Positions 8,449-16,611 of a DNA stretch of 64,000 nucleotides are shown here, piece after piece. The notes below the pieces were generated by a model, which was not told the DNA's origin, made no database searches, and saw only the letters and a program-made list of their open reading frames with translations. Source of the DNA: Herbidospora sakaeratensis (GTDB lineage Bacteria > Actinomycetota > Actinomycetes > Streptosporangiales > Streptosporangiaceae); NCBI RefSeq assembly GCF_001570525.1, contig NZ_BBXC01000010.1, positions 496,001 through 560,000 on the forward strand. Direction: 5' to 3'. Position 1 is the stretch's first letter. Every line of letters begins with the position of its first letter. The position numbers and the translations under genes were made by a program.

Positions 8449-9387
8449 ATGAACGAGCAGAACCTCCCCGTGCTTTCGGCACGGGACGTGTCCTTCCGCC
8501 TGTGCGGCTCCATCGAGGTGATCGCCGACGGACGGCGGATCGACCTCGGTGAGCCCAAAGAGCGGGCGCTCCTGGGGGCCCTGCTGCTGGCGAAGTCGAA
8601 GAAGCAGCCGCAGGACGACCTCATGAAGTGGCTCTGGGACGAGCCGCTCCCAGATGGAGCGCAGGACGAGTTCTGGAGAACGGTCAGCAGGACCAGGAAA
8701 CGGCTCGGAGGTCTCGGCTTCGTCCTCGACCGGGTCGGAAAGCTCTACAGCCTGGAGGTCTCCGAGGAACGTGTGGACGTGCACGTTTTCGCGGCGATGG
8801 TCCAGAAGGCGGACAGCCTTCTCCACACCGACGACAGGCAGGCCGTCGCCCTGTTCCGGCAGGCACTCGACCTGACGAGCGGGACGCTCCTGGCCGACGT
8901 CGAAGGGCGCCGGATCGACGGGCTGCGCCAGCAGTGGGCCGCGACCCGGCGGCAGGCCATGCTGAAGATGGCCAAGGCACGCCTCCGGCTGGGCGAGCAC
9001 CACGAACTGATCAGCGAGTTGCTCGGTGAACACCACCGGAATCCCTACGACGAGGCGATCCTCGAACTGCTGATGATCGCGTATTACCGCGCGGGCGACG
9101 GGTTGAAGGCGCGGCAGCTCTACCGGGACCTGAAGAGACGACTGGCGAAAGTCCATTCGACCGACACCATGCGCCGCCTGGACGCTCTCTACGAGCGGAT
9201 GATGAAGCGCGACCCCGACCTCGAACCTCCGGCAGAGGAGACGCCCACCACCGAGTCCGGCCCCGCCCCGGAGGAGCAGCCCAAGCAGGCGGCCTCCGCC
9301 GCCGCGGGCACGCACTACGAGTTCCACGAGAAGGTCGTGGCGCCCCACGCGGTCTTCGGTGTCTCGAACACCTACCGAAGTCGGTGA
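8449..9387 (+). CDS. SARP-like regulator (winged helix + BTAD) with C-terminal AVFGVSN motif
   Basis: A 312-residue protein. Residues 13-95 resemble an OmpR-type winged helix (FRLCGSIEVIADGRRIDLGE, KERALLGALLLAKSK, RKRLGGLGFVLDRVG) and about 100-245 a bacterial transcriptional activator domain of helical repeats, as in SARP/AfsR proteins. A Pro/Glu/Ala linker follows. The last 25 residues contain HYEFHEKVVAPHAVFGVSN. The same AVFGVSN string, with the Y-x-F pattern before it, occurs near the N-terminus of the next protein. AAGGAGAAG precedes the ATG at 8449. It is the first gene of a four-gene operon (8449-13969). The shared motif suggests direct contact between the two products. Confidence 0.8.
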   Translation: MNEQNLPVLSARDVSFRLCGSIEVIADGRRIDLGEPKERALLGALLLAKSKKQPQDDLMKWLWDEPLPDGAQDEFWRTVSRTRKRLGGLGFVLDRVGKLYSLEVSEERVDVHVFAAMVQKADSLLHTDDRQAVALFRQALDLTSGTLLADVEGRRIDGLRQQWAATRRQAMLKMAKARLRLGEHHELISELLGEHHRNPYDEAILELLMIAYYRAGDGLKARQLYRDLKRRLAKVHSTDTMRRLDALYERMMKRDPDLEPPAEETPTTESGPAPEEQPKQAASAAAGTHYEFHEKVVAPHAVFGVSNTYRSR

Positions 9388-9391
9388 GCCC

Positions 9392-11458
9392 GTGACCGAG
9401 GACCAGGCAGACGCTCCCGTCCCCGACGATGACGTCGAAGACCCGGCGCCCGTTCAGCAGGTCACAACCATCGGTTCCGTGAACTACTCCTTCACGGATC
9501 TCGACGCTCGCGACGCGGTGTTCGGCGTGTCCAACAGCGTGCACGGTTCTCACCAGCCGCCCAAGGCCCACACCGGCGCCCTCTCCGCCACCGAGATCGC
9601 CGCCGCCGTCACCGACTTCGTGCAGCCGCCCCCCTACCGGACCGCCAAGTGGCGGATGAGGTCGGACCACATGGTCATCCTGGTCGGTCGTGCCGGTACC
9701 GGGAAGTACAGCGGGGGCGTCAACCTGCTCAGCGACGTCGTTGGCGGAAGAGGGCTGTACGTCCTCACTCCGTACAGCGGCCCTGACAAGCTGGCCAACC
9801 GGAAGTACAACGAGGGCTGCGGATACATCGTCGAGGGCGCGAAGGAGGATTTGGACAAGAAGCAGGCCGACTTCGAGTGGCGCCGGGTTCGGGCCAGAGT
9901 GGCGGACTGCAAGGCCTACCTGGTCGTGACGGTTGACGCCTCGATGGCTGAGGAGCATGGGCGGACCGACGCGGTGTCGCGGATCGCCTGGAGCCGCCCC
10001 GACCTGGTCGAGCTTGTCAGGGCGCGACTCACCGGCGATGCGGCGGACCCTCGTCTGGAGGGCGCCATGGCGGCCGTGCCACCAGAAGCGTCGCTCGACA
10101 GCGTCGTGAGGGTCGCCGATCTCATCAACGGCGGCATGGTGCCGGACGTCGCCGTGCAGACGGCCTTCGGCCTGGTCGCCAGGCAAGAGCTGTCGGAATG
10201 GTTCGCCCAGGATCATCCCTATGCGGATCAGGCCGAAGTGATGGTCCTCGCGCTGACCCCGGGTATCGGCGAGCCGGCGTACGAGAAGATCCTGGGCCCG
10301 TTCGAGGCGTTGCTGCAGGAACGTTTTCCGCGCGCCGGCACCATCACCGCCGAAGGAAACGACTCCCAGCCGCCGACGGACGGCCTCCGTCCCCGGCGGG
10401 CCGAACGCGGCCGTGGACTCATCACGGTCGAAGTGCAGACGGCCGACCTCGCGAGCCGCAGGTATCCCGTCTTCAGGAACGCCGCCTGTCAGGACAACGC
10501 GCTCAGCGTGATGTGGGACCGTTACGACGGGAATTTCTGGGCGATGGTCCGTTCCTGGGTCCACGAAGTGCTCGGCGATCCCGCCACCAGATTCGCGGTG
10601 TCCAAGGGTCTGGCCCGGCTCGCCTTCGACGCCTACGACCGGGAAGTGCTGCCGTCCTATTTGACCCCGTGGTCCCAGGGCGCCTTCGGACGAGACGGTC
10701 AAGAGGCCGCGATCTGGGTTCTGTCGCACATGTGCGAAGACCCGGTGCTGGCGCTCCGCGCCCTGGAGACCGCGACCCGCTGGGTCAGCTATGGCACGAC
10801 CCGGCAGCGGTGGACCGGCGCGCTCGCGTTCACCGGCCAGTTGGGGATCCTCTTTCCCGAGGCCGCCGTCGAGCGCATGTGGCAACTCGTCCGGCAGGAC
10901 AACGGGATCAGCGCGGAGGTCGCCGTCGGCATGGCGGACCTGTTCGCCACCCTCACCACACACGGGGAGGGGGCCGGCAAGATGCTGCGATACCTGAAGA
11001 CACGGCTCGACGACTACCAGCGGGTGGGGCGCGATCGGCCCTTCTACGCGCTGACCATGAAGGCGCTGGTGTCGACGTTGTCGGTACGGGACGCGCGGTC
11101 CGGCGAGCCGGCCATCGCCCTCTACCTCATTGATCGGCCCGACCGCCGGAATCTGGTGGCGCAGATCTGGGCGGCCGTGATCGGCTACCGTCCCGTCCGC
11201 CCTGAGGCGCTCCAGTCGCTCATGATCGCGCTGAAGGCGCTGCGCCGCCTTAGCAGGAATGCCGAGGACGAGGCGATGGCCCTAGGTATGGCGTTCGCGA
11301 ACGTGCTCGGCCCTGCCGCCTTCCACAGCCTGCGCGCCGGCTTGAACACGGAGATGCGGCGGCTCAACCGGTCGGACGAGGCCAACAAGAAACTCATCAG
11401 AATCCTGCTCAGCGCGATGGAACTCGCCTTTGCCATGAAAACTGGAGAAACGTCGTGA
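9392..11458 (+). CDS. P-loop protein with N-terminal AVFGVSN motif
   Basis: A 688-residue protein of no family I recognise. After an acidic start, residues 24-52 carry the motif region (GSVNYSFTDLDARDAVFGVS) that matches the C-terminus of the preceding protein. A Walker A-like GRAGTGKYS follows at about residue 101, with Tyr in place of the usual Thr/Ser after Lys, and YLVVTVDAS may be the Walker B strand. The C-terminal 350 residues look all-helical (MWDRYDGNFWAMVRSWVHEV, LALRALETATRWVSYG), like a scaffold. Start GTG 9392 is chosen because it follows the stop of the upstream gene by four bases; an in-frame ATG at 9359 overlaps that gene. Its last codons overlap the next start (GTGA). Confidence 0.7.
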   Translation: MTEDQADAPVPDDDVEDPAPVQQVTTIGSVNYSFTDLDARDAVFGVSNSVHGSHQPPKAHTGALSATEIAAAVTDFVQPPPYRTAKWRMRSDHMVILVGRAGTGKYSGGVNLLSDVVGGRGLYVLTPYSGPDKLANRKYNEGCGYIVEGAKEDLDKKQADFEWRRVRARVADCKAYLVVTVDASMAEEHGRTDAVSRIAWSRPDLVELVRARLTGDAADPRLEGAMAAVPPEASLDSVVRVADLINGGMVPDVAVQTAFGLVARQELSEWFAQDHPYADQAEVMVLALTPGIGEPAYEKILGPFEALLQERFPRAGTITAEGNDSQPPTDGLRPRRAERGRGLITVEVQTADLASRRYPVFRNAACQDNALSVMWDRYDGNFWAMVRSWVHEVLGDPATRFAVSKGLARLAFDAYDREVLPSYLTPWSQGAFGRDGQEAAIWVLSHMCEDPVLALRALETATRWVSYGTTRQRWTGALAFTGQLGILFPEAAVERMWQLVRQDNGISAEVAVGMADLFATLTTHGEGAGKMLRYLKTRLDDYQRVGRDRPFYALTMKALVSTLSVRDARSGEPAIALYLIDRPDRRNLVAQIWAAVIGYRPVRPEALQSLMIALKALRRLSRNAEDEAMALGMAFANVLGPAAFHSLRAGLNTEMRRLNRSDEANKKLIRILLSAMELAFAMKTGETS

Positions 11459-12624
11459 CAGAGCCCACCTACCCAATCGTGGACGAGAAGGTTCTCGGTC
11501 CGGTCGCCACGCGCCGCTTCCGGACCCGGAGCCGACGGGCCGGCGAGGTTCCGGAGCGCCGCTCGTACGACGCGCTGGTCTGGCGTTCCCGCGGGCACTA
11601 CCACGTCGACCTGGGCACTCTCGGCCTCGCCGACGCCACCGTGGTGAACGCCACCCATGTGAGCGTCGTCGACCTCAGTCGCAACCGGCTGGTCTCCGTC
11701 GAACTGGTGGTCCCGACGGGGGACTCGCGGGAGTTCCAGCTCGTGGTGACCTTCGCTTGTACGGTGATCGACCCGGTCGAAGTGGTCGAAGCCGGTCAGC
11801 GGGACGCCGCGGTGGCGCTCGCCGGATATCTGCGCGGCCACAGCCGGATCTTCGAGATCGGGCTGCGGCACCGGCTCGACGAAGTCAACGACTTCCGGCT
11901 CGCGGCCGTGGCGCAGATCCAGGCGTACGCCCACCATGTCTCGCCCAGGCTCCCTGGCCTGTCAGTCACGTTCATGAGCGTGGAGGTACGGACCCCCGCC
12001 GACCTCACCAAAGTGAGCGCCGCCCTGTTCGAAGGCCAGAAGAACCACGAGATCGCCACCGCCGCCCAGAAGCACGGCACCGAACTGGAGACCGACCGCG
12101 TCCGGGGACGGCAGGCCGTTGACAGCCTCCAAGCCGACTTCCAGCGGCAGTTGGCCAAGCAGCAGGAGGAGCTCCGTCAGGAACTCGCGGAGGCGAAGGC
12201 GCAGTTCGCCCGGAAGGAAGTCGAACTCGACCACGAGACGATCGACGGCGATCCGATCCGGGCGCTCGCCCTCGCCCTGCAGGCGGGCGAGATCACCGCC
12301 AAGGACTTCGCCCTCCGGCTCCAGACGGTACAGGACGAGGATCGGGCCCGCGTGGACGCCAGGGAGCAGCGCGAGCGCGAGGACCGGATCCGCCGGGAGG
12401 CCGATGAGCGGGACCGTGCGCTGCGGGAGTTCGAAGGCCGCAAGCAGCTCTACCGGGAGCTGATCGCGCAGGGCTACTTCGATGAGAACGACCCGGCTCT
12501 CCGGAAGATGGTCGACGGGCTGGTGCTCGGCGACCAGGGGCGTCCGTTGGGGAACGTGGTCGAGAACCCGGCGCTGGAGTCGTCCGCCGTCCCGGAGGAC
12601 ATGCGAGAAGAAGATGACGACTGA
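11455..12624 (+). CDS. Coiled-coil protein, function unknown
   Basis: A 389-residue soluble protein. Residues 1-190 look like a mixed alpha/beta domain that could be SPFH/band-7-like (LVSVELVVPTGDSREFQLVV, FRLAAVAQIQAYAHHVSP), though I am not certain. Residues 200-345 are highly charged Gln/Glu/Arg-rich heptads (LAKQQEELRQELAEAKAQFA, REQREREDRIRREADERDRA), clearly a coiled coil. The GTG start overlaps the upstream TGA, with GGAGAA in front, so translation is coupled. It also overlaps the next gene by 11 bases. The layout suggests a structural partner of the P-loop protein and the downstream membrane protein. Confidence 0.7.
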   Translation: MTEPTYPIVDEKVLGPVATRRFRTRSRRAGEVPERRSYDALVWRSRGHYHVDLGTLGLADATVVNATHVSVVDLSRNRLVSVELVVPTGDSREFQLVVTFACTVIDPVEVVEAGQRDAAVALAGYLRGHSRIFEIGLRHRLDEVNDFRLAAVAQIQAYAHHVSPRLPGLSVTFMSVEVRTPADLTKVSAALFEGQKNHEIATAAQKHGTELETDRVRGRQAVDSLQADFQRQLAKQQEELRQELAEAKAQFARKEVELDHETIDGDPIRALALALQAGEITAKDFALRLQTVQDEDRARVDAREQREREDRIRREADERDRALREFEGRKQLYRELIAQGYFDENDPALRKMVDGLVLGDQGRPLGNVVENPALESSAVPEDMREEDDD

Positions 12625-13969
12625 CACCCGCGTGAGCGTCCAGCCGGACGCCCTGAACCTGCTCTCGGTGCCGATCCGCCCGGCCCCGCCCGTGACCGGG
12701 TGGTCGCGGACGGTCCGGCGGATCTCCGGCATCCGCGATGACGTGCTCGACTGGGTGCCGGAGGAGCGACCCCGTTACACCTGGCAGGCCATCGTCCTGT
12801 TGAACGCCGGGATGCTGGCGACCGTGTCCATGCTCATATTCCTGGGCCGGGCCTTCTCCGCTCCCTGGTGGCTCCTTCTTCCCGGCGCGGTCTTGTGGGG
12901 CTGGCTGGTGATCTCCTTCGACGCCTGGCTCATCTCCAGCACGCACGGGATGAAGCGAGGCCGTCACTTCGCTCTCCTGTCACGGCTGGTACTCGCCGGC
13001 CTGGTGGGTTTCGTGATCGCCGAACCCCTGGTGATCCGCCTTTTCGAGCCGACGATTCGCCAGCAGGTCGGAATCACGCGTCTCAGCGAAACCACCGCGT
13101 ACGAAAGCCTCCTGAAGCGGTGTAACCCAGCGGATGGCGGCAGAGTGGCGGACGCGGACTGTGCCGGTCATCGGGTCGACGTCAAACGAACCGCCCCGGC
13201 CTTCGCCAAGGACCTCGAAGAGACGACCCGCGAGCGCGACAAGCTGGCCGCAAAGCTCAAAGGCCGTGAGGGCAGACTCGATCGTCTTGTCGACAGAAAG
13301 AGCGGTGAGTGTGACGGAACCAGCGGCAGCGGTCTTCCCGGCAACTTCGTGCAGTGCCAGCTGAAAACCCAGGACATAGTGGACTTCCGGACCTCGATTC
13401 AGGGCGATCGGGACCTGCTGAAGAAGCTCAATGACGACGTGACCGGGCTCATCGGCAAGCGGCGCGACGTGGAGAACGACGACCGGGCCCGGCTCAGCAC
13501 CCGGCTGGACCAGATGGTCGAAGACCATAAGAACACGCAGGGTGACATCGGAATCCTGGAGGAGTTGCACGCCCTCCACGCGCTCGCGCAGCGCGACTCC
13601 GTCGTCAACGTGGCCCAATGGCTGATCCGCGCATTGCTGATCACTCTGGAGTGCTGGCCGGTGATGACCAAACTCCTGGGAGGGCGCAGCACCTACGACC
13701 GCCTGATCGCAGATCGGCTGACGCTGGCGTATTCGCTGCACGAGAGGGAGACCGAACTGCACACCCACATCAAGACGGGCCACCTGCGCGTCGTCGAGGC
13801 GACGGAGCAGGAGCAGATCGACTCCGTGCTGAAGGAGGTCGCCGAACGGAAGCGGGCTCGGCTTGAGGAGATGGACAACGCCCAGCGAGCCGTGGACGCC
13901 CAGCAGCAGGAGAACCTTCTCAGGAGCATCGACGAACTTGCCGCTCGCTACCGCGGTCAGTCGGTGTGA
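12614..13969 (+). CDS. DUF4407 membrane protein
   Basis: A 451-residue protein with three predicted membrane helices at about 55-78, 84-109 and 117-145, a large domain at about 146-355, and a fourth helix at about 358-380 (VAQWLIRALLITLECWPVMT), then a cytoplasmic coiled-coil tail. The external domain holds four cysteines (RCNPADGG, ADCAGH, GECDG, VQCQLK) that could form disulfides, and long helices. This is the DUF4407 arrangement. The ATG at 12614 lies inside the end of the preceding gene, implying coupling. As last gene of the operon it would tether the soluble complex to the membrane; that role is inferred. Confidence 0.8.
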   Translation: MTTDTRVSVQPDALNLLSVPIRPAPPVTGWSRTVRRISGIRDDVLDWVPEERPRYTWQAIVLLNAGMLATVSMLIFLGRAFSAPWWLLLPGAVLWGWLVISFDAWLISSTHGMKRGRHFALLSRLVLAGLVGFVIAEPLVIRLFEPTIRQQVGITRLSETTAYESLLKRCNPADGGRVADADCAGHRVDVKRTAPAFAKDLEETTRERDKLAAKLKGREGRLDRLVDRKSGECDGTSGSGLPGNFVQCQLKTQDIVDFRTSIQGDRDLLKKLNDDVTGLIGKRRDVENDDRARLSTRLDQMVEDHKNTQGDIGILEELHALHALAQRDSVVNVAQWLIRALLITLECWPVMTKLLGGRSTYDRLIADRLTLAYSLHERETELHTHIKTGHLRVVEATEQEQIDSVLKEVAERKRARLEEMDNAQRAVDAQQQENLLRSIDELAARYRGQSV

Positions 13970-13987
13970 TGCGGTTGGGTACGCCCC

Positions 13988-14287
13988 TCAGACGGCGTTC
14001 AGTGACAACCCGATGACGTCGAGCAGGTGGGCGACGCGTTCGCTGGGCTCCTCGAAGAGGAGGTCGTGGCCGCGGTCGCGGATGGTCGCGCGGGCGCGCA
14101 TCAGGCCGAAGATCCCGGTCGAGTCCATGAACACGACCTCGGAGAGGTTCACGGTCAGCCTGCTGCGGCCCTCCGCCATGAGCAGGAGGAAGTCGTGGAG
14201 GTCGAAGATCGACGCGATGTCGATGTCGCCCCCCACGTGGACCACGATCGCGGCGCCGCGTTTGCGAACGCTGAGCCGGAGGTTCAT
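13988..14287 (-). CDS. STAS-domain anti-sigma factor antagonist
   Basis: A 99-residue single STAS domain: VVHVGGDIDIASIFDLHDFL, LTVNLSEVVFMDSTGIFGLM and a C-terminal helix. The serine in MDSTG is the position phosphorylated by the partner anti-sigma kinase in SpoIIAA/RsbV-type proteins. An upstream in-frame ATG at 14344 overlaps the -10 element of a sigma-B-like promoter, so I place the start at 14287. No anti-sigma kinase or sigma gene is adjacent, so the partner is elsewhere. Role: partner switching in a stress or developmental sigma circuit. Confidence 0.85.
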   Translation of the reverse strand: MNLRLSVRKRGAAIVVHVGGDIDIASIFDLHDFLLLMAEGRSRLTVNLSEVVFMDSTGIFGLMRARATIRDRGHDLLFEEPSERVAHLLDVIGLSLNAV

Positions 14288-14342
14288 CACTCGGTCCCGG
14301 GTCAGACGATCATCAGCGTATTGATGTGTTGGTAAAAGCCGC

Positions 14343-14368
14343 ATACCCGCCTAAACCGCCACATAAAC
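14343..14368 (-). promoter_or_regulatory. Sigma-B-type promoter for the STAS gene
   Basis: On the minus strand GTTTAT (14368-14363), 14 bases, then GGGTAT (14348-14343). This closely matches the GTTTAA-N13/15-GGGTAT consensus of sigma-B-type stress promoters. It lies 56 bases upstream of the chosen STAS start. Confidence 0.6.
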
Positions 14369-14405
14369 CCTGCGTTGATCACGGGGTGCTGGGTAAGGCG
14401 GCCAC

Positions 14406-14615
14406 ATGACGGACAAGAAGAAGGGCGACGAGGTCACCTGGAAGAGCCACGGTCAGACCGTCCACGGCAAGGTGGAGAAGAAGATCACCAAGCGGACCGA
14501 GGAGTCGGGCCGCACGGTCGACGCCTCGCCCGACGAGCCGCAGTACCGCGTGCGCAGCGACAAGAGCGGGCGGACCGCCGTACACAAGCCGGAGGCCCTC
14601 GATGACGACGGGTGA
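14406..14615 (+). CDS. HVA1/DUF2945 small basic protein
   Basis: A 69-residue protein with the DUF2945 (hypervirulence-associated, Tudor-like) pattern: KKGDEVTWKSHGQTVHGKV, then ITKRTEESGRTVDASPDEPQ and YRVRSDKSGRTAVHKPEAL. These proteins are a single small beta barrel; bacterial roles are not known, and they are often found with stress genes. It overlaps the downstream DUF3140 gene by 14 bases, so the two form an operon. The divergent STAS gene has a stress-type promoter, which suggests stress-related expression here too. Confidence 0.8.
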   Translation: MTDKKKGDEVTWKSHGQTVHGKVEKKITKRTEESGRTVDASPDEPQYRVRSDKSGRTAVHKPEALDDDG

Positions 14616-14928
14616 CAAGGACTTCGACGAGGCGGTCAACATGACGGCCGCCGAACTGGAGAAGTGGCTGCGCACCGAGGAGTCCCAGCAGGTCGGGCAG
14701 AAGACCGCCGGCGGCGAGTCGACCGGCCACGAGTCGGGCCGCAAGATCGTCAAGATCCTGCGCAAACGCAAGGGACAGCTCACCGACGCCGACCGGGCGC
14801 ACATGCGCAAGGTGACCGGCTACGTACGCCGGCACCTCGCGCAGCGCCCGAGCGGTGACGTCAGCGGCACGCCGTGGCGCTACTCGCTCATGAACTGGGG
14901 CCACGACCCGGGGAAAGAAGGATCTTGA
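14602..14928 (+). CDS. DUF3140 protein
   Basis: A 108-residue charged protein: FDEAVNMTAAELEKWLRTEE, SGRKIVKILRKRKGQLTDAD, MRKVTGYVRRHLAQRP, and the C-terminal WRYSLMNWGHDP typical of the DUF3140 family. Function unknown; such genes commonly accompany the DUF2945 gene, as here. Its 3' end overlaps the convergent alcohol dehydrogenase gene by 41 bases. Confidence 0.8.
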   Translation: MTTGDKDFDEAVNMTAAELEKWLRTEESQQVGQKTAGGESTGHESGRKIVKILRKRKGQLTDADRAHMRKVTGYVRRHLAQRPSGDVSGTPWRYSLMNWGHDPGKEGS

Positions 14929-16087
14929 TCGCCCCGTCGCGCTTCTTCTGGAACATCTCGTAGGCCCTCGGGGCCTCCTCCAGCGGGAGCGTGTGGGTGG
15001 TCAGATCCATCACACCCAGCGGGTCGGCGTCGTCGGCGACCAGGGGCATCAGGTCGTCGATCCAGCGTTTGACGTGGGCCTGGCCCATGCGCAGGGTGAC
15101 GCCCTTGTCGAACAGCTTGAGCATCGGCATCGGGTCGCTCATGCCGGCGTACACGCCGGAGATCGAGACGGTGCCGCCGCGCCGGACCGCGTCGAAGGCG
15201 GTGTAGAGGGCGCTCAGCCGGTCGACTCCGGCCGTCGACATGAGCGGGGCGGCCAGCTTGCCGGGCAGGAAGGTGGTCACGGTCTGGGCGGCCTTGGCCA
15301 CGGGCGACCCGTGCGCCTCCATGCCGACCGCGTCGATCACCGAGTCGGCGCCGCGCCCGCCGGTCAGGTCGAGTATCTGCGCCTGGACGTTGTCGACCTC
15401 TGAGGCGTCGACGGTCTCGACGCCGTGGCGGCGGGCCATCTCCAGCCGGTCGCGCACCCCGTCGACGCCGATCACGCGGTGGCCGAGGTGGCGGGCGATG
15501 CGGGCGGACATCTGGCCGATCGGGCCGAGGCCGAGCACCGCCACCGAGCCGCCCTCGGGGACGTCGGCGAAGGCGACCGCCTGCCAGGCCGTGGGCAGCA
15601 CGTCCGACAGGAACAGGAACCGCTCGTCGGGCGGCCCCTCGGGCACCTTGATCGGGCCGAACTGGGCCTGCGGCACGCGCAGGTACTCGGCCTGGCCGCC
15701 GGGGACCTGTCCGTAGAGCTTGGTGTAGCCGAACAGGGCGGCGCCCTTGCCCTGCTCGCGGACCTGGGTGGTCTCGCACTGGGCGTAGAGCCGCTGGTCG
15801 CAGGTGTGGCAGTGGCCGCAGGAGATGTTGAACGGGATCACCACCCGGTCGCCCGGCCTGATGTGGGTGACCTCCGGCCCGACCTCCTCGACGACGCCCA
15901 TGGGCTCGTGGCCGAGGATGTCGCCCTCTTCGATGAACGGGCCGAACAGTTCGTACAGGTGCAGGTCGGAGCCGCAGATCGCGGTGCTGGTGACCCTGAC
16001 GATCGCGTCGTTCGGCTCCTTGATCGCCGGGTCGGCGACCTCGTCGACGCGGACGTCGCGTTTGCCGTGCCAGGTGACTGCCTTCAT
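14888..16087 (-). CDS. Zinc-dependent alcohol dehydrogenase, glutathione-independent formaldehyde dehydrogenase-like
   Basis: A 399-residue medium-chain dehydrogenase. Catalytic zinc ligands appear in CGSDLH and GHEPMG, and the structural zinc loop is CGHCHTCDQRLYAQC. The Rossmann motif is VLGLGPIGQMSA. The length and the long loop after the structural zinc fit the formaldehyde/threonine dehydrogenase-like branch that oxidises alcohols or aldehyde adducts with NAD(P). The start at 16087 (MKAVTWHGKRDVRVDEV) has GAGGGAG upstream. It appears to be its own unit; the substrate is not deducible from the sequence. Confidence 0.88.
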   Translation of the reverse strand: MKAVTWHGKRDVRVDEVADPAIKEPNDAIVRVTSTAICGSDLHLYELFGPFIEEGDILGHEPMGVVEEVGPEVTHIRPGDRVVIPFNISCGHCHTCDQRLYAQCETTQVREQGKGAALFGYTKLYGQVPGGQAEYLRVPQAQFGPIKVPEGPPDERFLFLSDVLPTAWQAVAFADVPEGGSVAVLGLGPIGQMSARIARHLGHRVIGVDGVRDRLEMARRHGVETVDASEVDNVQAQILDLTGGRGADSVIDAVGMEAHGSPVAKAAQTVTTFLPGKLAAPLMSTAGVDRLSALYTAFDAVRRGGTVSISGVYAGMSDPMPMLKLFDKGVTLRMGQAHVKRWIDDLMPLVADDADPLGVMDLTTHTLPLEEAPRAYEMFQKKRDGAIKILLSPGRGPSS

Positions 16088-16155
16088 GGTCTGCTCCCTC
16101 GAAATCGAAAGCCCCCCATGTTCGCCGTGCCCTCCTTCGAAAACCGCTAACGGCC

Positions 16156-16611
16156 TCAGCTCACCAGCGCCTGGGTCGCCGAGTCCTTGAGCCGGGCGTT
16201 GGCCCAGCGCAGCTGGCGCAAGGTCTGCGGGTGACAACGCTCGGCCAGCGACAGCAGGTCGGCCCGCCGCGCGCCCTGCGCCGCCTGGGCCAGCAGCTCC
16301 CAGTCGGCCGACACCCCGGCCGCCAGCCGGTAGAGGTAGCGGAAGTCGGCCAGCAGCAGCACCGAGGGCTCCCGGTGGCCGAGCCAGTCGCGCGTCAGGG
16401 GCGCCGGCCCGTCCGACGGCGTCAGGTCGAGGCCGAACTCCCTGCCCGCCAGGCCCAGCGCGCGCAGGTGGTCGAACGACCAGGCGGCCAGGTCGCGGGC
16501 CACGTGGAAGGTCTCGTGGTCGTTCCGGTGCCGGTCGGCCATGGTGAGCAGCGCCCGCCCGAGCTCGTCCTCCGACCGGTGCAGTTCGTCGATCAGCAGG
16601 TGGAACTTCAC
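16156..16611 (-). CDS. Helical protein linked to molybdopterin oxidoreductase, function unknown
   Basis: A 151-residue alpha-helical protein (LIDELHRSEDELGRALLTMA, HETFHVARDLAAWSFDHL, CHPQTLRQLRWANARLKDSA). The GTG start at 16611 overlaps the last bases of the molybdopterin oxidoreductase gene (ends 16608), so the two are co-translated. The histidine- and glutamate-rich helices recall ferritin-like or hemerythrin-like bundles, but I cannot assign a family. It may be a chaperone or accessory factor for the oxidoreductase. Confidence 0.7.
   Translation of the reverse strand: MKFHLLIDELHRSEDELGRALLTMADRHRNDHETFHVARDLAAWSFDHLRALGLAGREFGLDLTPSDGPAPLTRDWLGHREPSVLLLADFRYLYRLAAGVSADWELLAQAAQGARRADLLSLAERCHPQTLRQLRWANARLKDSATQALVS

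Noticed and set aside
14374-14396. Second sigma-B-type promoter for the DUF2945 gene (GTTGAT...GGGTAA)
   Set aside because: Spacer of 11 bases is too short and the -10 lies only nine bases before the start codon.
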